From Silurus meridionalis (taxonomy: Eukaryota; Chordata; Actinopteri; Siluriformes; Siluridae): 64,000 nt of DNA. The notes below the pieces were generated by a model. It saw nothing but the letters and a program-made list of their open reading frames with translations, did not search any database and was not told the DNA's origin. The position numbers and the translations under genes were made by a program. Positions 39,101-53,500 of the stretch are shown here, in pieces; within the stretch, counting starts at the first letter, position 1; every line of letters starts with the position of its first letter. The stretch is taken from the NCBI RefSeq assembly GCF_014805685.1, contig NC_060904.1, positions 13,542,811 to 13,606,810 on the forward strand, read 5' to 3'.

Positions 39101-42100
39101 TGATTATATTCTTTATTACGAATATACAATGAAAGTAATGCATAACTACCCTATGCTAGCACAGGCTTTTCTTTGCTTGGTTTATCCTCTATGAAGCAAA
39201 ATATATAGAAAGACAGAAAAAAATCTTTGTGAAAGTCTTTTGAAACCCTCTGTTATGCTTTCGCCTATTTAACGTACGTCACACTCTGTTGGAGTGCAGT
39301 CAGCGTCAGTCAAGGCACCCGTTAGCCTTTAGCTGTAGATGATGCCTGGATAATGAACCCTTTCCATTTGAGCGCACAAACGCCATCGCCATCATTATTA
39401 TGCCATGAGTTGGGAAAGCTGTTGTGAGGTGAAAGGCCGTTTTACTAATTACATCTCGTGTATACCAAAAAAAAGACACAGGACACAATTCAAAGACATC
39501 CTATGCAATTTTGTGAGTTAACTTTGTTTTACCAGCTTGGAAAGGAACCACATATGGCTGGAAAAATCAGTTGTCCCAATACTTTTGTCTAAATAGTGTA
39601 TGAGGTTTTTAATTACCCAGAGACTTCACAATACATTATAATACAGGCGAGTTCTTTATAATGCAAGCTAGTTTATTAATTAGATAAAGTAAATAATTAA
39701 AGCATTAGCTAGCTAGATTAGTTGCCCTAGCTAGCATTAGTTGCTCTTAATCAAAGGTCAGGGTAAGTTAAGAAATACCACTGTAAGCTCATTAAGTTAC
39801 GTTATCAGATTCTAGTTTTATCTTGTCCATCACCAATAGTAGCTGAATTGTCCTGAACAATTCCTGGCTATTGACAAAGCATTTTCTATGGATGGTTCAT
39901 TTTTCTTGCCAAACCGATTTGTTTTTATGTCTGTATTTGAGGTACACTCTTTCAATAAAATGTACTCTTGAATTCTTCAGAGCTCACTCTGCAGTCTATT
40001 TACCTCTGATTGGCAAAATTAGTCATGAACTACATGACACAAGACTTAGTACACCAGGCGAACTGTACTATTTAGTGGTCTTGTTGAGCACTGGCATAAC
40101 ACTGTGTCCCATATTCTCTCTCACAGACTACAGACAAAATGGACGGGACCTACAAAGCTCCACCCTGTCTGTACCCGAGCAGGTCCTGTCATCCAATCAC
40201 TGCTCTCGGTCGGCGGACATCAATCGAGCACGTTCACGATCACCCAGCGTCCCCCCTCCTCAGAGGTATGCTAACTCCTCTTTTTCATTGCCGTCAATTC
40301 ACCATCAGGCGTTAACACTTTGCTAACTATGGTGCAGTCTAATGGTTTCTTTAGCCTTGTTGTTGTGGCATCTTTAAATATCTTCTTTCTACATACAAAT
40401 TGTCTTTAAAACAATCTGATTATTTTGCTCGTTCTGCTTGTACTAATTTTCAAAGCAATGGAAGAATCTAAACTGTACCTTATTTATGGGGTGGTACCTT
40501 CAAAAATGATGGGGTGGTACCTTCAAAGATGGTGGACAAATCAGAAATTTATCAGCAAGTGTTTTTGGTGTGACCATGTTTTGTCTTGAAATTTGGTTAG
40601 AAAGCTAGCTAGCTAGTTAAGTGCATTAATACAGACTAAGGTAAATGCTAAAGTATTTAATTGGATATAGCAAAATAGCAGCAAATGTTTAATATTTTGG
40701 CGGCTAATGTCTTTTATTTTGTATTTAAATGCTGACAGAAGCTATAGCTGCACTGTACAGTGTTTTGTTTCTGGTTTGGGTTTCAAGCTAATCTTTAATC
40801 TCTCCAGTAAAATTGGTCTTTCCAGAAGCCACACTGCACCTTAAATGATCTATGTAGAGCAGTGGAAATGGGCCTCAGAAATGTTTACTAGATACTAGAT
40901 TGCTAGCATGCTGAGATACTCTGTCCTGCTTTGGTTTGACATATTTTTTCATTAAAACCTTTGCACACTGTTAAAACATGTATAATGGAAGAGCTTGCTG
41001 GACCATTGGTGTTCTTTTCATTTGTTTTTAAAGTAAGGCACTTTTTAATCCTCAATGCTAAATTGGGTTTTATTAAATGTGCACTTTTTTTTTTTTTACT
41101 TTTTAGTTTGTATCCTTTCGAACTAGAAAGGTATTTTTCCACAGGTGAAATATGTATTAAAGATTCAAAAGGGTATCAGATCTAAGGATACCACCCCAGC
41201 AGTTTAGTACCAGGGAACAAGAATGGAGAAGAGTTTACATTTTTGTAAATGCAATTACTTCACAATATGATTTATTAATATGTTTTGTCTCTGAAGAAAG
41301 GTGTTAATTTTTTTTTCTCATTGTTTCAAATTCATAATTGGTCCTTGAGGGCACCTTAATTCAGAGAGCGAAATCTTGTCATACTTATATAATACATTTT
41401 TGTATTATTTGTTTGTGTATGAAATTAGTTACTTAATTCTAACTGCATTTTTCAAAACTCCATCTTGCCTGTAATGTTCAGCGATAAGTTCTGTAGTAGA
41501 AATGGATTTGCATCATTGCAATCTATATTCATGTGTTATAACTCAACTATAATGCATAATATTGCATTGGCTCCACAGTAAGGGAGTGATGTGAATCCAG
41601 TCTCTCTCTTAATGTTGTCATTTGGGGTGATTTGACAGCCACCCAGCCAGTTCTCCTCGAACAGACGACATCTTTTCCTCATCTCTACCTCCAATTTCCA
41701 TCGCTCCTCATCACTTTCCTCCTCTCCTCTTCTTTCTCTGTTCTCTCAATCCCACCGCAGTCATTTTCTCACCTTACCTCGAACAAGACACAGTCAGCCT
41801 GTTCATCATCAACAGATGGAACTCAGGTAGATCTTTCTACACCTGTGTCTATCTTTATCTACTTGTCCTCCTCTTACCTGGTAGAACATCAGGGTTCCTC
41901 AATTAAACTGAAAATCAGATTTGAAAACATGCAATTTTAAAGAGATTCAGTGTCATACATTATAACTTTACTATTTACTATTGTTTTAATGTATTGGTCT
42001 GTGTATGCTGCGTTCAGTCATTTTTCTATTATTATTAGGGCTGTCAGAATTTGGTGTCCTGCTGATTTACTTAATATTATAATATAATATATAATTACAT

Positions 42101-44473
42101 TATTATATATTATATAATAATTATGTAAAACATCATAATTACTTTAAAACATTTACAAGAATATTTTGACTTCATGCTCTATGTTGTATAGGGTTTCATT
42201 AATAATAAACATACATTTGCATAAAGCATCTATAGTTGTCCAGGCCCATGTTGATTAGAGTATTAAAAGCTTAAAAAGTGGTTATTTAAGGTACATTTAG
42301 AGCAGATACAAGTGTGCGATTTAATTACGATTAATCACAAACTAACTCATGAAAATCATGCGATTAATCGCTATTAAATATTTGAATGAATTGACAGGTG
42401 AAATTTTTATATATTATTATTTACGAAAATATGAACTAATGTTTCATTGTTTATCAAGATGTGTAATGGAACTTTATTTTTTTTGCATAAAAGGTATGAG
42501 GATCTTTTTAACTATTAGGTTTTCCATATAATTCCTCTATTAGCATCATGGAATTGATTTGAATGAAAATCTAATTGCAATATGATACTGCGGTATTTGG
42601 AGTTAATGCATATTCAACAAAGCAAAATTAAGCTTAAATACCTTAGTGTTTATATCCCTTAAAATATCTTAGGTGTGAACCCATTTAAACTCTTAGTTTT
42701 ATAATACAACTACAATAAAATTAATGCTGTACATTGGGATGTTAAAACAATGTATTATTATTAATTAACAATTATTGGTATTTTTGTGCTGGGTTGCCAA
42801 AATGTACAGGTAATAAAAAAAACTGCAGTTCAATACTAGCTCAAACATTTTTGACAACTAGACAAATTTTGTGTAAAAATAATGCAACCTGGCAGCCCTA
42901 GGGACATGTCTGAATTCACACAGCTCTATGGAGGTCAAATCTGCATTTTCCAATATAGAGAGTGGCGTATTAAATACTTTGCTATGAACTCCCTATGACA
43001 TGTTATCACGGTTTGGTACGTACCTCATGTCTGAAGTCACAGTTCTGTACAATTTCAGTACAGTTAGGGGAAAGAAATGCAAAAGATAAAATCACTCATT
43101 ATGTTTTATTCATGCAGATTATTTTCATTAACATTCGCGAACATCAACATTCAAAGAGTTTACATTTTAAAAAACAAGTGTTATGGATTCTTTTGGCTAT
43201 ATTTGTCAGAAATTTTAGTTACCTGTTTGAACATCAACAGTTATAGAAGTTTACTGAATATTGGCACTGGTGTGATAACAGCTACACCAAATCAAACCAA
43301 TATGACTCACTTATACAATACAGTGTATATTATTACACCCATCATTTCTTCATAACTGAAAAAAGAAAAATGTTTGATTGGTCAAGGAAGAGGAAATCAG
43401 AGGCAGACGTCAGGTTACCACTATTAAAACAAGCTTTATTTTTGCTACGTTAACTTTTTAGTTTTACTTTTCAGGCATATAAATGGTCACACACAAGAAT
43501 CTCTCTCAAGGCCTTTATTTCTCTCTATTTGATAAAAACAAAAAACACTTATTAGTAAAATCTTTCGCAAATGTGTGATACATAAAACTCACCTACTCTG
43601 GCTCCACCCTCTATTCACAAACCAGCACTCGACCATTCCCCTGCTTCTAAAGAACGCAACCTACACAGACCAGTTTGCAGTAATGGTATAGAATATTTTT
43701 AATGAAAGAGAATTCTGACACTTTGAGGAACCCCAAATCTAGTGCTGGCTACTTGCTGACAGACAATTCATCCAGCCCAGGATTGCAGTTGAGCAAGCAA
43801 TTTGCTCAAAGATCCAACAGTGACATCCTGGCAGTTTTTTAATACAAGTTTTGGAAAAAGAGAGCTTGCTAAAAGGTTAAAAATACCTGTGTTTAACTGT
43901 TAATTTACAAAAAATGGCAGCCATCCCCATATAATAGAGTATACTCTATACTGTATGAACAAAAGTATTGGGACACCTGAATTTTCCAGCCATATGTGTT
44001 TTTTCCTGTTACCACAAATTGTCTAGGATGTAAATATACAGTTAAATAAAATTTCCCCCTCAATTGAACTTGGACAACCAAACCTGTTACGTGACAATGC
44101 CCCTGCACACAAAATAAGCTCCATGAAGATATGGTTTACATGGGTTGGAGTGGAAGATCTTGAGTGGCCTGCTATAGAGCTCTGACTTCAACCCTATTGA
44201 ACACTTTTGGGATGAATTGGAATGCTGACTGCACCCCAGGCCTGCTCACCCTATCTTGGAACCTGACTTTACTAATGTTCTTGTTACTGAATGAACACAA
44301 ATCTTCACAAGCAAACTCCCAAAATCTAGTGGAACAGTTTCCCAGAAGAGTGGAGGTTATTATTAGAGCAAATGGGGACCAAAATGTAGAAGTGTGTTGA
44401 AAAACTCACAAACAAATAGTCAGGTGTTCACAAACTTTTATTTATATGGTTTGTGTATGTATGTATATATACA

Positions 44474-44549
<76 letters not shown>

Positions 44550-47500
44550 ATGTCACAGCATTTGATCAACCCATTTTAAATGATTCAAATGCTAAACAAA
44601 AAAACCAAGCAGAAAGATGACATATTTCACAATAATATCTGTGTCTGTATTTTTGTAGCTTATTTGTGAGCTACTGTATAACCTCAGTCTCATACATTCT
44701 ACTCATTTTCTCTCCATAATGTCATTTTCTGCTTGCGAAATTTCTGCTTCGCCATATCAAACATGTGATGTTTCTGTTGATGTAGGGGTGGAACATACAG
44801 TAACATCTCAAGCTTGAGCATTCAGCATGCTGTAGAGTCTTTACAATGCTGTATACATTAGATTTTTATGTTTAGTCAGCTACAATGTGTGTCTTGGTGA
44901 TTGTATATGTGAAACGTTGTCCAGCAGAGAAATTGCGCTTTTCATATGCAGTATGTTTTATTTTCATGATATATTGTTGTATTAGATATATATAGTATTT
45001 GACACTACAGTAGATATATTGGATTTATAGACTAGGCATGAATGGGGTTCAGTTACCGGCCAGGTATTAAACTGCGGGTCAACAGCTGACATTCGACCGC
45101 TTTCCTTGCCGCCAAAAATGGGAAAATAAATCCATGATTAAAAATAGCACCCCACTGGTGCTTGCCTACAAGGCCAAAAATGGACCAGCACCATCTTACC
45201 TCAGAGATCTCATCACTCTGTGCACTGCACCATGCTGCCTGAGATCAGGATGAGAGGTAAGTATACTTCAAGGCTCTTCCCTGTTCTGGCACTGAGGTGG
45301 TGGATTGAACTGCCCCATTAAGTCTAAAAAGTGATTTCCTGGCTATCTTCAAGTGACGGGTGGCGACCTACCTCTTCCTTAAACACTTCAACTAACACTT
45401 TCCAAGTTTGGTTTGTAAAAAAAAAAAAAAGTTGTAGGCTGAATTATCTTAAATTGTAATCTAGCGTACCAGTGTAGATAATTTATTGCTAGAGATTTAA
45501 AGCACGTTTGTACGTCGCTTTGGACAAGGACATCTGCTAAATGGCACAAATGTAAATGTAAATTTAAAACATGTAAAAAAATATAGCTTTATTAGTGCAT
45601 GATCGTTAAAATCACACAGTGCAACTGAAAATAATAAGCTGATTTATACAAGGCTATAGAAAAGCTTAGAGTTCTAGTTGATTTGGGCAAAATACCCTTT
45701 TTTCCTCCCAGCACATTGCGTATTTAGTTAATTTTGTTCATATTCTTGTTCACGTTGCATTCGGAAAGTGTTCACAGCGCTTCACTTTGTCCACCTTTTG
45801 TTATGTTACAGCCTTATTAAAAAATTGATTATTTTCATTATTTTTCTCAACATTTTGCAAACAAAACCCCATCATGAAAAAAAGTTTGTTTTAAATCTTT
45901 GCAAATGTATTAAAAATAAAAAAAGGAAAGGAAATCACGTACATAAGTATTGACAGCTTTTGCCATGACACTCAAAATATAGCTCAGGTGCATGCTGTGT
46001 CCAATGATCATCTTTTTTACAACTTGATTGGAGTTTACCTGTGGTAAATTCAGTTGATTGGACATGATTTGGGAAGGCACACCCCTGTCTATGTAAGGTC
46101 CCACTATTAACAGAGCCAAGCCATAAAGTCCAAGAAATTGTCTGTAGATCTCAGAGACAGTATTGTATCAGAGGTAGATCTGGGGAAGGGAACTGAAAAA
46201 TTCCTGCAGCATTGAAGGTCCAGACAGTGGAACCATCTAGAGCGGTCCGCCAGGCCAAACTGAGCAATTAGGGAAGAAGGGCCTTAATCAGGGGATGACC
46301 AAGAACCTGATGGTCACTTTGAAAGAGCTCCAGCATTTCTCTGTGGAGAGAGGAAAAACTTCCAGAAGAAAAAACATCTCTGCAGCACTTAACCATATAG
46401 GCCTGTATGGTAGAGTGGCCATTTCTTGGTAAACGGCACATGACAGCCTGCCTGGAGTTTGCCAAAAGGCACTCTTAGACCATGAGAAAACAAAGATTAA
46501 ACTCTTTAGCTTAAATGCCAGGCACTGCTCGTCACCTGGCTAATTCCATCACTACAGTGAAGCATAGTGGTGGCGGCATCATGCTGTGGGAATGTTTTTC
46601 AGCGGAAAGGACTGAAGGACGTGTCAGGTTTGAGGAAAAGATAAATGCAACAATTTGCAATGACATCCTTGATGAAAAACTGCTCCAAAGCGCTCTGGAC
46701 CTCAGATTGGCGCAACGGTTCATCTTCCAACAGGACTCAGACCCTAAGCACACAACCAAGATAACAAAGGAGTGGCTACGGGAAGACTCTGTAAATGTCA
46801 TTGAGGGGCCCAGCCAGAGACCAGACTTGAACCAGATTGAACATCTCTGGAGAGATCTGAAAATAGTTGTGCACCTACGCTCCCTATCCAACCTGATGGA
46901 GCTTGAGAGGTTCTGCAAAGTAGAATAGGAGAAACTGTAGCATCATACTTGAAAAGACTTGTGGCTGTAATTTGTACCAAAGGTGCTTCAACAAAGCATT
47001 GAGCAAAGGCTGTGAATGTTTATGTACATGATTATTTTAATTGTTTATTTTTAATAAATTTGCAAAGATTCCAAACAAACTTCATTCACACCATTAAGGG
47101 GTATTTTTTACTTTAATTTATTTTTAGTAATTAATTTAGTCCATTTTGGAATAACGCTGTAACATAACAGAATATGGAAAAAGTGAAGGGATATCTGTAT
47201 GCACTACAATCCAACACCTTAGCGCATCTTATATTTCAGATATATAAATCAAAACTGCTAACGAATAAGGGTGCAAATTAGAGGTTAAGCGATTTATTGC
47301 TTATTTTGATTAATTGATATATCTGCACCGATATTTAATTGCTGGAACTCTCGGCTATTGGCAAAAATCCATACCAATAGTTTTTCCAGGCCTCTAAATA
47401 CAAATCACTAAAGCCACATGCTGTTTGTTGAAATGTCTTTTTTTATTCAGTTTGCATGCAACTGTTTTTATTTATTTAGAGTGTTACTTTTTGTTTCAGT

Positions 47501-50500
47501 TTGAATGCTAGTCTTATTTTTCCTAATAATTCTTAATAAAATTAATATATACACAATTGTTTAATTTAGCACATTTTCACGATAAAGTAAACCATCAAGT
47601 CAAGACTGTTTTAACTGTTTAAAAAAAAATAATAAAGGTCAGTACTACTTTATATGGATTGTTTTTAATTCAGTATCCATCGGTTGAATAAACTGTAATG
47701 GAGCAAGTACGATCCAAGATATTGGTATCGGTGAAATCCACAATTGGTCGACCTCTTGTGCAAATATTTTTAGTTTTGACATTGTACAGTAGCAGCGAAA
47801 TGTTTTTATAATAAGATGCAGAAATACTAAAGGAAAAAACACATGCTAGCCATTTTGTTCTTGTTGCAAAGCCTTTTTTGAGTAGCAGAGGGCCGACCAG
47901 GATGGTTCTGTGACAGTTTATTTTTTTCCTCCTCATTTTACTTCCCTCTCTCTATGGCTTCTCTTGTCGCCATCTGGCTGTCAGTCAGAATTTGTCGAGC
48001 GGTGCGTTTTCCTTAAAGCAGAACCTGATGTGTCATCAAAAACACAGGGCCTAGGCTGAATTAAACTGTCAGAAAAAGTGCACGTCTTCCCTGAGCATTG
48101 GATGCACTCCTGAACGACTTGACAAGACCAGAGTCAATATAAAAGCTTTTGTGCTTTATTCATGTCAGAGAGGCAGATGTTAGCAAAATATATGATGTGC
48201 CTCTAGATAGAGAAAAGGCTAGGAATGAATGCGATTGGGAGGAAATAAAGGGGGAGGGGATGTTGTATCAGTAGGAGAGTGAGGGGAGAAGTTATGAAGT
48301 AGAGAAGCAGGTCAAAGAAAAACTAATGTGATTCTCACAGGCCTTTGCTATCAAGCTGTTTATTTGTATCTGTTTAATTCATATCAATTTAATGTGCACA
48401 TTTACAGTAGAAGTAGGTGTGGTCTATACAGGAAGTGTTTTAGTTTACAAGACATTGAGAGACTCCTGTAAATTTGGTGTATATACTGTATAACTATATA
48501 CTGTTGATTTTTTTTTGGTTAAAAATGTGCACATAGCTGCTGGACAACTTTCGCAGAAATGTTGTGCCTTGTACTGTATGCTTAATGTTTTTAACTCTTT
48601 GCTGTCACTCAAAGCACACTTAAGAATGTAAAATGACAGATATTTCGAAATTATGTGCACAAAATTAATTTAATCTTTAATTGTCTTATTTTTGTTTTTG
48701 TTGTTGTTTTTAGTTTTTTGCCCAGTTCTATGTAAAATTCCCTTTACATTCCTGTGCATGTATATGCACGGGGGTGCCAGCTTATTAGGAACTTGTGCCT
48801 AATAAGTGGTTTGAGCCCTGTATGTCGTTTTATATACAGTAAGGTTTTTGTTACCAATTTATACCACAGGGCTGGTGAATTCCCGATTCTAATTGTTTAG
48901 AACGAGTTAAATAATGTAGCGTTAACCATTTTAAATCACAGGCTATGTGAATGTGCTCAGTCAAAAAACATTAATATTCATATAGTAAAAATGAATTCAC
49001 TGAGAACTGCAGTGGTATAAAAGGAATAAAACACATATTATGCAACCCCAATTCCAAAAAAGTTGGTCTAGACCGCAGGCAGGTTCATCAGTTCAGGTTC
49101 ATGCAGGTCAGTTCAGCAAATGGCTCTTTTACTACCTGTCTTTACTTCTGAAAGACTTTGCCTCCCTAAGATACACTATTTATACCCAGTTATCTTACTG
49201 GCTTGTTGTCAATTAACTTAATTAGTTGCAAAATGTTTCTCCAATTGTTTTATTTTAATAACACTTTTTTGCAGACTTTTGTTGACCTGTCCCAACTTTT
49301 TTGAAACATGTTACAGAATATTAGCTATTTTTTCCTTAAAATTGAGCATTTCCTTAGTTTCCAACATTGATATATCTATTTTGAACAAAATAGTGGTTTA
49401 TAAGATTTGCAAATCATTGCATTCTGTTTTTATTTACATTTTATACAGTGTCCAGACTTTTTTGGAATTGGAGTTGTATTGTTATCTTATAGAGACTGAT
49501 CCATTTATGCTTTTTTTTAAATGAAGTCATAATATTGTACCTTTGTACTTGTACTTTTTTGTTGTTGTTGGTTTTTTTTTTAAGTATTGCCAAAATGTTA
49601 TAGCTACATTTATAAACTTTTTCAATATATAATGAAAAATTGACTTAACGACCTGTTTGTATGACCTCATGTGATTAGTCTTAACCCCTGCACAATTTAC
49701 ATATTTCAAATTCAGGAAGCACATGCCAGCCACTTGTCCACTTTGACCTTATAATGGGTAGTGACCACAACACTCATTTTTAACCTTCTTCACAAATCAA
49801 CCTTCTTCTCCTCCTCCTTGACACTGTTTTTAGGAATTACGGCATGCCGGACAGGCGCGAAATGGAACGGCCCATGTACACGCGTTCACGTTCCACCGAG
49901 CGCCCCCCTGAAGCCCACCACATGAGATCTTCTATGCCCACCCTGTCATCCGGACATTCTGCACCGCCCTCACCCGCCTTAACGAGGTGACCAGAGCTAA
50001 CGTGACCCACTCCGCCCCGAAAAGCGGCCCTGCTTAACCAATCACTGCTCACCATCCTTCAATTCTATACCCCTCCCACAATCCCACAATGGCCACCCTT
50101 TCCTACCTCACCTACTAATCAGCCAATCAGCCTATGCTTTTCTGATTTTGCAGAAAGTGCCATACCACGTTGTAGATTGTAGTTGTGGTTTGTAGTGTAG
50201 TTTTCATTTCGAATTAGCTTTTTCTTTTTTAATTTTGTTAAAAAAACACCACTTATATTCAGACTGCATATAATGGTGTTTGAGTTTCCATGAATTACTG
50301 CTTCATTACCAACAGATATCTGACACATTTCTCTCATTTATATATACTTTTTTCTCTTTTTTTCGTATGCAATGGCTTATATAATTTTTCCCTCTTTCCT
50401 TACAGCGATCAGAGATGCATTGTTGATACAAAGCATCAAAAATGTCTTGTTGTGTAGTTTTTTCACAGGCATTTTACTGATTTGAGCAATAACATGATGA

Positions 50501-53500
50501 GATGCAGCCATTTACAGCTTGTTTATTTAATTTATTTAATTTTTGGCATGTTTTTTCCCACTTTTTACACCTTTAATCTTTAAACTCCATTTGTTTGCTT
50601 GTAACTTAATATACTTCATATCTAATATCTACCAGTCAATCAGGTGGTATTAGAAATTGCTGATTTTCATATACAACAATCTCCATTTACATGAAACAGT
50701 GCAAAAAAGCATCCAATGAGCATCAGTTCAGTGGTTGGAAATATTAAGTTTATGAGACAAATCAGAGGACAGGGGTTACGGCAGTGGACCGGAAGGTTAT
50801 GGTAGTCTTTTTCAACCAATCATGGTGAGCAGAAAAGCATCACAGAAGACACAACATGCCTCAGCAAATGTTCTCTAGCAGCAGAATGCCAAAGCAGACT
50901 CTACTCCAGACGTCAGATTCATTAAAGTTGGATAATTGTAGATTGGACCAGCAATGTTTTATTTTTCAGTCTTGGTTATACAGAAGGGTTGTTTCAGCTA
51001 CTAGAATCTTCCAGTCACTATAGATTTTTGGGCTTTTTGCACCAATCTTTGTAAACATTAGAGACTGTTGTACTGTTGTTTAACTTGTAATTCTACTTTA
51101 TTTTACTCCAAAACTTTGCTTGAAGTCTTACTGACTCCAGCATTCAGATCCAGGTGTGATGTCTTTATGCAGCTTGGTGTCATAGTCATGCTCATTCCAA
51201 AAGCCAGAGGATGCTGTGTTAAATCAGGACATTCAGGTTCACAGTTACATGAAAATTATCATACACTGTAGATATTTTTTTATTATTATTGTGTTTTAAT
51301 TCTCCTACTAGTATCATTAATAAATAGAGAAAAAAACAAGAGAATTAAAACACAATAATAATACAAAAGTATCTAGCATTTATAATGATTTGCATGTGAA
51401 TTCAAACTTGTAACCCCAACTGCATATAAAAAATAAATGTAACTGTGAACCTGAATGTCCCGATTTAACACAGCATCATCTGGCTTTTGGAATGAACAAC
51501 AATAGGCTGCTTCATTTTTTGGTGTAAAACTGGTTGTAAGAAATTTTTTTAATATGTAAAAACTGATTCCTTAATACATACAGTATGTTGATAAATCACC
51601 AACAAAGGCCAAGCACTTGCGAAGCACAGCTGGTTTACATTTATACTTAGAAATCTCAATAAAAGGCAAATCTGACATAGCTGAACACAGTTAAATGAGT
51701 CCCAAATGGTAAGAATGCTTCCCTAGTAATATACAATTAGCAATTGTTTTACCTACTTTTCATATAAGGATTTCTAAAAAGGCTTTACCAACATATGTAA
51801 CAATGCCATTTTTTTAATATAATTTGGTTAATGAACATAGACTTTTGCCCATCACGGTGTATATTTTCTACAGTGTTCATACCATTCATACACATAACCC
51901 ATAATAAATGACACTTCTGGCTCAATATACAAGTCCAGATAGTACAAAGGTGCACTGTTGTAGGATGTAGGATTGAAGCTAGACTTTCTGTTTCAAATTC
52001 ACAAATGTCTGGCATTTATCCTCACGATTTTGCTGACTTGGTCTGAAAGACATGCCAACACACAGCATACAATTTCTGTTTTTTATTGCCTGCTCCTCTT
52101 AAGCCAACCTACTGCCAAAAGGCATTTGGCCTTGATTGTGCTTTGGCTTTCATGGAGGTAGTAGTCAGGGGCTAAAGGTAAATCAGCAATGCTGTGAACA
52201 TAATTAGATTCAAGGTAGGCTTTATCAAACATACATACGTGATTAAGTAGAATGATCAGCATCACAACTAAATAATAAATCACTGAAGCGCCTGCTCATG
52301 CAAATACTGACCAATAAATTTGTATCTGTAATGAAGTATCTGTGTGTGACAGGGCACACCCCCACAGTGGATCAGTCCAAACCAGTCCTACTAGCACACC
52401 CATGAACAGCAGGAGAGGACGGCAGCTACCACAACTGCCCTCAAAGGGGTCGCTAGACAGAAGTAAGTCTGTTTTTGTTTTTGTTTTTGCTTACAGGTAA
52501 ACGGATATGCCCATAGCAGAAATTATAGATGCTTACTTTTACGTGTTTGGAGATAATGTGGTGTTAGTTCATAGTTTGGGGGAAAAAAAACAAATTTGTG
52601 TGTGTTAACTTGTCCATCAGGATTGTCTTTTTGTGGTTGTGGGAGTTCTTTTTAATTCAAAGTATGCTTCAGATCATTCACAGCTATGAAGTTTGTAATA
52701 TTTGTATAGTAAATGATCCTATTCCTTGGTATGCTGTCATTTACTGACTCAAATCCATTTCTAGTCACAATTTCAATTTTGTAGCCATGAATTTTTCTTG
52801 ATTGGGATAAACTTGTGAAGAACATCGATGGTACTTGGATTAGTGTAAAGATGGTATTTCGGATGTTTTGTAAAACTTTCAAATGGTCTAAACATGCCTG
52901 AAAATTACACTTGATTAATTCAATAGGTGGTAAACTTAATAGGTCTTACACTGCCTTGCATTTTGATGTACATGGGATACAATGTCAAGCGTCTTTCAGA
53001 ATTCAAAGTCTGAATTTATCTACAAAGAAGATGACCATATTGGTAATCTGCGAGAAATACTGTTGAAGTATTTTGGCAATTTTAAAAGAGATTTATTGAA
53101 TTTTTTTAGACCCCCTGTATTCTTTAAGATATTTATTAACAATCACTTTTATTAATTCATTTATTATTTATAATAATTTATAATTTTTTTTCTTCATTGT
53201 TTTTCCTAAACCCTTATAGGAGATAATGGAAGATGACAGAAGGATTTTTAGATATAATTTTCTGCATACTCATAAGGGAAGTATAATGTCTCATTATAAA
53301 CTGGCATATTGCTAAAAGATTTATGGATCAAATGAGACTCGGAAGACAATGTGCGAAAATGGCTGGGAAAACTGAGTATGTAGAACAGGGTAGCAGTCAG
53401 ATCCCAATAATGAGCTAGAGATAAACTCAATTAATGAGTGAATACTTTCTCATAATACTGTCTAGAGGGAGCAAATGGGATTAAGAAATATTGTTTTTGA

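Larger units (their letters stand above)
37164..40126 (+). other. Intron with retrotransposon and Tc1-type relics
   Basis: Contains a SINE-like copy (37463-37660), GT and GA simple repeats (38370-38462), and family T copies at 38668(+) and 39497(-). A non-repetitive stretch near 39300-39470 has TAATTA words and could be a conserved non-coding element. Confidence 0.7.
41827..49833 (+). other. 8 kb intron with many transposon relics
   Basis: Contains repeat U copy 2 (42030), family T (43948), a (TA)n array, an L2-like LINE fragment (45150), a Tc1-like element (45757), repeat X copy 1 (47279) and a TIR element (49048). I looked for further exons of the Arg/Ser linker and found none. Exon N2 and exon O join directly to MEL-RNYGMPDRRE. 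Confidence 0.75.
49987..52352 (+). other. Intron with an imperfect palindrome
   Basis: The 2.4 kb between exons O and P contains the palindrome at 51190-51497. Near 50620-50960 it also contains a degraded transposon-like stretch (GCATCCAATGAGCATCAGTT, CAGTGGTTGGAAAT) that resembles a common fish transposase relic. The remainder is AT-rich. Confidence 0.65.
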
